This document shows, in pieces, positions 13,099 through 16,976 of a DNA stretch of 16,976 nt (positions are counted from its first letter, which is position 1; every line of letters begins with the position of its first letter). The stretch comes from Actinomycetes bacterium (GTDB taxonomy: Bacteria > Actinomycetota > Actinomycetes > Actinomycetales > Cellulomonadaceae). The position numbers and the translations under genes were made by a program. Below the pieces are notes generated by a model. That model was not told where the DNA came from and searched no databases. It saw only the letters and a program-made list of their open reading frames with translations. The stretch spans positions 1-16,976 of the forward strand of contig JAEWEJ010000283.1 in NCBI GenBank assembly GCA_023389455.1, given 5' to 3'.

Positions 13099-14079
13099 TC
13101 AGTCGGCGGTGGCGGCGGAGCGGTGACGCTCCACCGCCACCACCCGCGCCCCGTGCGGGGTCCGGCCGCTGTGCGCGACCAGGAGCTCGGCCGGGGCGAG
13201 GAACGGGTTGTCGTGCGGCAGCTCGTCGGCGACCGCGCGGCGCGAGTGCTCCGCCAGCACGTCGAGCACCGTGGGCAGCACCGGCCGGTGCGTGCACAGC
13301 ACGGCGTCACGGCGGTCCTCGAGGAGCTCGCGCACGAGTGCGCCGACGCGGGCCGGTGACTCGTCGTGCCGCTCCTCGGTCAGCCCGTCGGCCACCTGCG
13401 GCGCCACGCCGGCCGCGGTCGCGTACGGCGCCACCGTCGCCGCGCACCGCTCCCACCGGCTGGTCACGACGTGCGCGACACCGAACGCGGCGAGCACCGG
13501 CACCGTCGCGGTCGCCTGCCGCAGGCCCAGGCCCGTCAGCGGCCGGTCCTCCTCGGTGCCGCCCCACAGGCTGCGCTTGCGTGCCTGCCCGTGGCGCGCG
13601 ACGACGAGGGCGCGGGTCTCCAGCCGTCCCTTGGTGTGGGCGGCGACGAGGGCGTCGAGCGGGCGGAGGTCCGCCTTGCGCGTGAGGCGCCCGGCGGCCG
13701 CCTCCACGTCGAACCACTCCCAGTGGTCGATCTCCGCACGGTCCGCGTGCGGCACCGGGGGGCGGGCGTGCAGCGGGACGTCGTCGCCGCGCCCGGCGGC
13801 CTGTGCCGCCCAGTAGTGCACGACCTTGCGCCGGCCGTCCGACAGCCGGTACTCCAGGCCCGGGAGCGGCTGGCCGAGGACCACGGCCAGGCCGGTCTCC
13901 TCCTCCACCTCGCGGACGGCGGCGACCGGCGCGACCTCCCCGGGGTCGAGCTTGCCCTTCGGCCACGACCAGTCGCGGTACCGCGGCCGGTGCACGAGCG
14001 CGACCTGCAGGCGGCCCGCGCGCACGCGCCAGACGAGCGCCCCGGCGGCCTGCACCGGCGCGACGGCGGCCGCCTTCAC
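13099..14079 (-). CDS. mutT1: MutT1-like Nudix hydrolase / histidine phosphatase fusion
   Basis: A two-domain, 326-residue enzyme like mycobacterial MutT1, which cleaves 8-oxo-(d)GTP and dinucleoside polyphosphates to protect nucleotide pools. The N-terminal Nudix domain (about 8-150) has a perfect Nudix box, G42-x5-E48-x7-R56-E57-V-x-E60-E61-x-G63-L64. The C-terminal phosphoglycerate-mutase-like domain (about 155-320) has the catalytic RHG motif (Arg162-His163-Gly164, in VVARHGQARKR) and the second His in CTHRP (His264). I chose the GTG at 14079 because it overlaps the ppk stop codon as GTGA, a typical 4-bp coupling, and because residues before it belong to the ppk gene read in another frame. 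Synteny with ppk is also seen in Mycobacterium tuberculosis (ppk1 Rv2984, mutT1 Rv2985), which supports the name. Last gene of the mshD-ppk-mutT1 operon. Confidence 0.92.
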   Translation of the reverse strand: MKAAAVAPVQAAGALVWRVRAGRLQVALVHRPRYRDWSWPKGKLDPGEVAPVAAVREVEEETGLAVVLGQPLPGLEYRLSDGRRKVVHYWAAQAAGRGDDVPLHARPPVPHADRAEIDHWEWFDVEAAAGRLTRKADLRPLDALVAAHTKGRLETRALVVARHGQARKRSLWGGTEEDRPLTGLGLRQATATVPVLAAFGVAHVVTSRWERCAATVAPYATAAGVAPQVADGLTEERHDESPARVGALVRELLEDRRDAVLCTHRPVLPTVLDVLAEHSRRAVADELPHDNPFLAPAELLVAHSGRTPHGARVVAVERHRSAATAD

Positions 14080-16310
14080 CGGGCGGCGCCCGGCCGCCGC
14101 CTCTGGCGGTGGATCAGCACCTCCTGCAGGTCGACGAGCGGGCCGTCGGGGCCCTGCGTGTGGCGCTCCCACTCGCCGTCGGCGCGCAGGTGCCAGGACG
14201 AGGTCCCGTCGTCCATGGTCTCGTCGAGGTACTCCACGAGCTCGGTGACCTGCGTCGGGTCCGCGACGCGCACGAGCGCCTCGACGCGACGGTCCAGGTT
14301 GCGGTGCATGAGGTCCGCCGAGCCGATGAAGACGTCCGGGCCCTCGAAGCCGTCGTCGTCCTCCGGGACGGCGTGCGCGAACGCGAAGATCCGCGAGTGC
14401 TCCAGGAAGCGCCCCAGGATCGAGCGCACCCGGATGTTCTCCGACAGGCCGGGCACGCCGGGTCGCAGCGCGCAGATGCCGCGCACGTTGATGTCGACCG
14501 GGACGCCCGCCTGCGACGCCCGGTAGAGGGCGTCGATCGTGGTCTCGTCGACCATCGAGTTGACCTTGATCTTGATCCACGCCGGCTCGCCCCGCCGGGC
14601 CGCCTGCGCCTCGCGCTCGATGCGCTCCACCAGGCCGGTGCGCACCGACCGGGGCGCGACGAGCAGCCGGTGGAACCGCGACTTGGGCGCGTAGCCCGAC
14701 AGCTGGTTGAACAGGCGGGTGAGGTCCTGGCCGACGTCGGGGTCGGCCGTGAGCAGCCCCAGGTCGGTGTAGAGCCGCGCCGTCTTGGGGTGGTAGTTGC
14801 CCGTGCCGACGTGGCTGTAGCGGCGCAGCCCGTCCGCCTCCTGGCGCACCACCAGGGACAGCTTGCAGTGCGTCTTGAGCCCCACGATCCCGTAGACGAC
14901 GTGCACGCCGGCCTGCTCGAGCTTGCGGGCCCACGAGATGTTGTTCTGCTCGTCGAACCGCGCCTTGATCTCGACGAGCGCGAGCACCTGCTTGCCGGCC
15001 TGCGCGGCGTCGATGAGCGCGTCGACGATGGGGGAGTCGCCCGACGTCCGGTACAGCGTCTGCTTGATGGCCAGCACGGCCGGGTCCGCGGCCGCCTGCT
15101 CGAGGAAGGTCTGCACCGACGTCGAGAACGAGTCGTACGGGTGGTGCAGCAGGATGTCGCGGGCGCGGATCGCGGCGAAGACGTTCGTCGGCGTGGCCGA
15201 CTCCACCTCGGCGAGCTGGCGGTGCGTCGCCGGGACGAACCGCGGGAACTGCAGCTCCGGGCGGTCCAGGTCGGCGATGAGGTTCAGCCCCGTGTGGTCC
15301 AGGGGAGCGGGCAGCTCGTAGACGTCGTCCTCGGACATCCCCAGCTCCCGGATCAGGAGCTTGCGCACCCGGGGGCTGATGCCCTCGGCCAGCTCGAGAC
15401 GCACCGGCGGGCCGAAGCGCCGGCGCAGCAGCTCCTTCTCCATCGCCTTGAGCAGGTTCTCGGCGTCGTCCTCCTCGACCTCCACGTCCTCGTTGCGCGT
15501 GATGCGGAACGTGTGGAACTCGCGGACCTCCATGCCGGGGAACAGCATGTCGAGGTGCTGGGCGATGACGTCCTCGACCGGGACGAACGACATCGGGCCG
15601 CGCTCCGGTGCGGCCGTCTGCGGCACCGGCGCCGAGGGGCGGCCCGCCGCGTCGACCGCGATGTACCGCGGCAGCAGCGGCGGCACCTTCACGCGGGCGA
15701 AGTGCTCCTTGCCGCTGGTCGGGTTCACCACGCTCACCGCGAGGTTGAGCGACAGGCCGGAGATGTAGGGGAAGGGGTGCGCCGGGTCGACCGCGAGGGG
15801 TGTGAGGACCGGGAAGATCTGCCGGCGGAAGAACTTGTGCAGGCGGTCCTGCTCCGCGTCGCCCAGGTCGTCCCACCGCACGATCGTGATGCCCTCGGCC
15901 GCCAGGGCCGGCTGCACGTCGGTCGACAGGATCCGGGCGTGGCGCTCCATGAGCGCGTGCGCCCGCTCACTGATCGCCTCGAGCACCTGGCGCGGCGACA
16001 GGCCGGACGCCGCGGTGACCGCGATGCCCGTCGCGATCCGGCGCTTGAGCCCGGCGACGCGCACCATGAAGAACTCGTCGAGGTTCGAGGCGAAGATCGC
16101 CAGGAAGCGCACCCGCTCCAGCAGCGGCAGGCTCGGGTCCTCCGCGAGCTCCAGGACGCGCTGGTTGAAGGCGAGCCAGGACAGCTCACGGTCGAGGAAC
16201 CGGTCGGCGGGCAGGGCGTCGCTGGGCGCGGTCCGCGGCTCGGTCGCGGTCTCCACGTGCTCGGCGATCCGCTCGGCCAGCGCAGGATCGATCGCGGGGG
16301 CGTCCGTCAT
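14076..16310 (-). CDS. ppk: Polyphosphate kinase 1
   Basis: PPK1 reversibly transfers the terminal phosphate of ATP to inorganic polyphosphate, the cell's phosphate and energy store. The 744-residue protein is full length, in the usual order: N-terminal domain (FLDRELSWLAFNQRVLELA, 38-56; FLAIFASNLDEFFMVRVAGLK, 69-89), head domain, and two phospholipase-D-like C-terminal domains. The autophosphorylated histidine is His481 in LKTHCK (E. coli His435), with His500 in YSHVGTGNYH and His638 in FLEHSR matching His454 and His592. The residues around the nucleotide site (KQTLYRTS, 416-423; IKARFDEQNNI, 448-458) are kept. The ATG at 16310 overlaps the mshD stop codon as ATGA, and the stop overlaps the mutT1-like start as GTGA, so the three genes are coupled. 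It converges with the phosphate-uptake genes. No neighbouring exopolyphosphatase is visible. Confidence 0.98.
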   Translation of the reverse strand: MTDAPAIDPALAERIAEHVETATEPRTAPSDALPADRFLDRELSWLAFNQRVLELAEDPSLPLLERVRFLAIFASNLDEFFMVRVAGLKRRIATGIAVTAASGLSPRQVLEAISERAHALMERHARILSTDVQPALAAEGITIVRWDDLGDAEQDRLHKFFRRQIFPVLTPLAVDPAHPFPYISGLSLNLAVSVVNPTSGKEHFARVKVPPLLPRYIAVDAAGRPSAPVPQTAAPERGPMSFVPVEDVIAQHLDMLFPGMEVREFHTFRITRNEDVEVEEDDAENLLKAMEKELLRRRFGPPVRLELAEGISPRVRKLLIRELGMSEDDVYELPAPLDHTGLNLIADLDRPELQFPRFVPATHRQLAEVESATPTNVFAAIRARDILLHHPYDSFSTSVQTFLEQAAADPAVLAIKQTLYRTSGDSPIVDALIDAAQAGKQVLALVEIKARFDEQNNISWARKLEQAGVHVVYGIVGLKTHCKLSLVVRQEADGLRRYSHVGTGNYHPKTARLYTDLGLLTADPDVGQDLTRLFNQLSGYAPKSRFHRLLVAPRSVRTGLVERIEREAQAARRGEPAWIKIKVNSMVDETTIDALYRASQAGVPVDINVRGICALRPGVPGLSENIRVRSILGRFLEHSRIFAFAHAVPEDDDGFEGPDVFIGSADLMHRNLDRRVEALVRVADPTQVTELVEYLDETMDDGTSSWHLRADGEWERHTQGPDGPLVDLQEVLIHRQRRRPGAAR

Positions 16311-16976
16311 GTGCCCATCGTGGCATCGTCGCCGTGGTGCGTCGTGTCGTCGGGGCGGACCGCCGCGCCCGGGGCGGGCGGCCCGTACATCACGTCGACC
16401 GCCGTGCGGGCGAACCCCGCCCGCTCGTACGTGTGCACCGCGACGGTGTTCTCGGCCCCCGTGTAGAGGATGACGGTCCGCAGCCCGCGGTCGCGCAGGT
16501 ACGTCAGCCCCAGCGTGGTCAGGGCGCGGCCCATGCCCAGCCCCTGCGCGTCGGGGTCCACGCCGACCACGTAGATCTCCCCGACCGGCTCGTCGTCGCG
16601 TCCGTCCGGGGCCTCGCCCGGGGCGTGCACCTTCGTCCACACGGAGCCCAGGAGCTGCCCGTCGCGCTCCGCCAGCAGGAAGCCCTCGGGGTCGAACCAG
16701 GGCTCGCGCTCGCGTGCCCGCAGGTCCGCCGACGTCATCCGCCCCTGCTCCGGGTGGTGAGCGAACGCCCGGGCGTTGACGCGCCGCCACGCCTCCTCGT
16801 CCTGGCCGGGCACGAACGCCCGCACCTGCACCCCCGCCGGGAGGTCGGCCGCCGCCGGCGGACGGGTCGTGACGTCCACGGCCATGCGCCACAGCTCGCG
16901 GACCACGACCATCCCCGCGGCCCGCGCGGTCGCCCGCGCCGCCGGCAGGTCGCCGTGCGCCCACACGTGCAGCCGA
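16307..16976 (-). CDS. mshD: Mycothiol synthase MshD (5' end beyond window)
   Basis: MshD acetylates the cysteine amine of Cys-GlcN-Ins with acetyl-CoA, the last step of mycothiol synthesis; mycothiol is the main low-molecular-weight thiol of Actinobacteria. The visible 222 codons are the end of the N-terminal GNAT repeat (LHVWAHGDLPAARATA) and the whole active C-terminal GNAT domain. The acetyl-CoA site is GVDPDAQGLGMGRALTTLGL, followed by LYTGAENTVAVHTYERAGF, the MshD-type ending. The frame is open to the window's right edge, so the start (about 80-100 codons further) is missing; the GTG at 16966 is internal, not a start. The C-terminal tail, PPAPGAAVRPDDTTHHGDDATMGT, is acidic and unstructured. 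Its TGA overlaps the ppk ATG by 4 bp. Coupling of thiol synthesis to polyphosphate synthesis is by position only. Confidence 0.95.
   Translation of the reverse strand, partial: RLHVWAHGDLPAARATARAAGMVVVRELWRMAVDVTTRPPAAADLPAGVQVRAFVPGQDEEAWRRVNARAFAHHPEQGRMTSADLRAREREPWFDPEGFLLAERDGQLLGSVWTKVHAPGEAPDGRDDEPVGEIYVVGVDPDAQGLGMGRALTTLGLTYLRDRGLRTVILYTGAENTVAVHTYERAGFARTAVDVMYGPPAPGAAVRPDDTTHHGDDATMGT

Noticed and set aside
13803..16466. Very long open frame on the plus strand opposite ppk and the mutT1-like gene
   Set aside because: It is antisense to well-identified genes, rich in Arg, Ala, Gly and His with no domain, as expected when GC-rich codons suppress stops in other frames.
1..16976. CRISPR array, insertion sequence, integrase, attachment sites or toxin-antitoxin pair
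   Set aside because: I looked for spaced direct repeats, transposase or integrase motifs and paired small genes and found none.

Overview
The window is high-GC DNA (roughly 70-75% G+C) from an actinobacterium. A mycothiol synthase (mshD) fragment restricts it to mycothiol-making Actinobacteria, and the overall gene style suggests a motile or biofilm-forming member of the Micrococcales, possibly Cellulomonadaceae; that last step is inference. Coding density is high, many starts are GTG, and no gap between genes exceeds about 300 bases. I see no tRNA, rRNA, insertion sequence, CRISPR array or phage gene, so this looks like chromosomal backbone with a few accessory cassettes.

Left part (1-4941, all minus strand). 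Read in transcription order there is a membrane-bound GGDEF-EAL cyclic-di-GMP enzyme, then a three-gene export cassette: a protein with a SipW-type signal peptide, an ER/SipW-type signal peptidase with a Ser/His active site, and a small Pro/Thr-rich exported protein. A luciferase-like flavin monooxygenase (CE1758 type), cut by the left edge, follows. The c-di-GMP enzyme lies directly upstream of the export cassette, which suggests control of a surface or matrix protein.

Middle (5138-8618). On the plus strand are msrB (methionine-R-sulfoxide reductase), a degenerate NERD-like protein with a probable leaderless promoter, and a MarR regulator. The MarR gene converges on a minus-strand DHA2-family drug exporter whose promoter carries two near-identical GTTGC-N5-GCAAC dyads over its -35 and -10 elements. 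This is a good candidate operator pair for the MarR protein or a relative.

8902-11191. A minus-strand MFS sugar porter is divergent from an unrecognised 226-residue conserved-looking protein.

Right part (11192-16976). A 243-bp non-coding stretch holds a candidate structured RNA with its own -10 element: a 13-bp closing stem around three small hairpins, one with a GAGA (GNRA) loop. A 15-codon open frame with a good ribosome binding site follows. Next come a DUF47 (PhoU-like) protein and a PiT phosphate transporter on the plus strand. These converge on a minus-strand operon mshD-ppk-mutT1 joined by 4-bp ATGA/GTGA overlaps. Phosphate uptake and polyphosphate synthesis therefore sit side by side, as do thiol and oxidative-damage functions (mshD, the MutT1-type Nudix enzyme, and msrB further left).

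The most interesting unexplained items are the RNA element before the DUF47-PiT pair, the c-di-GMP/SipW cassette, and the twin operator of the DHA2 exporter.
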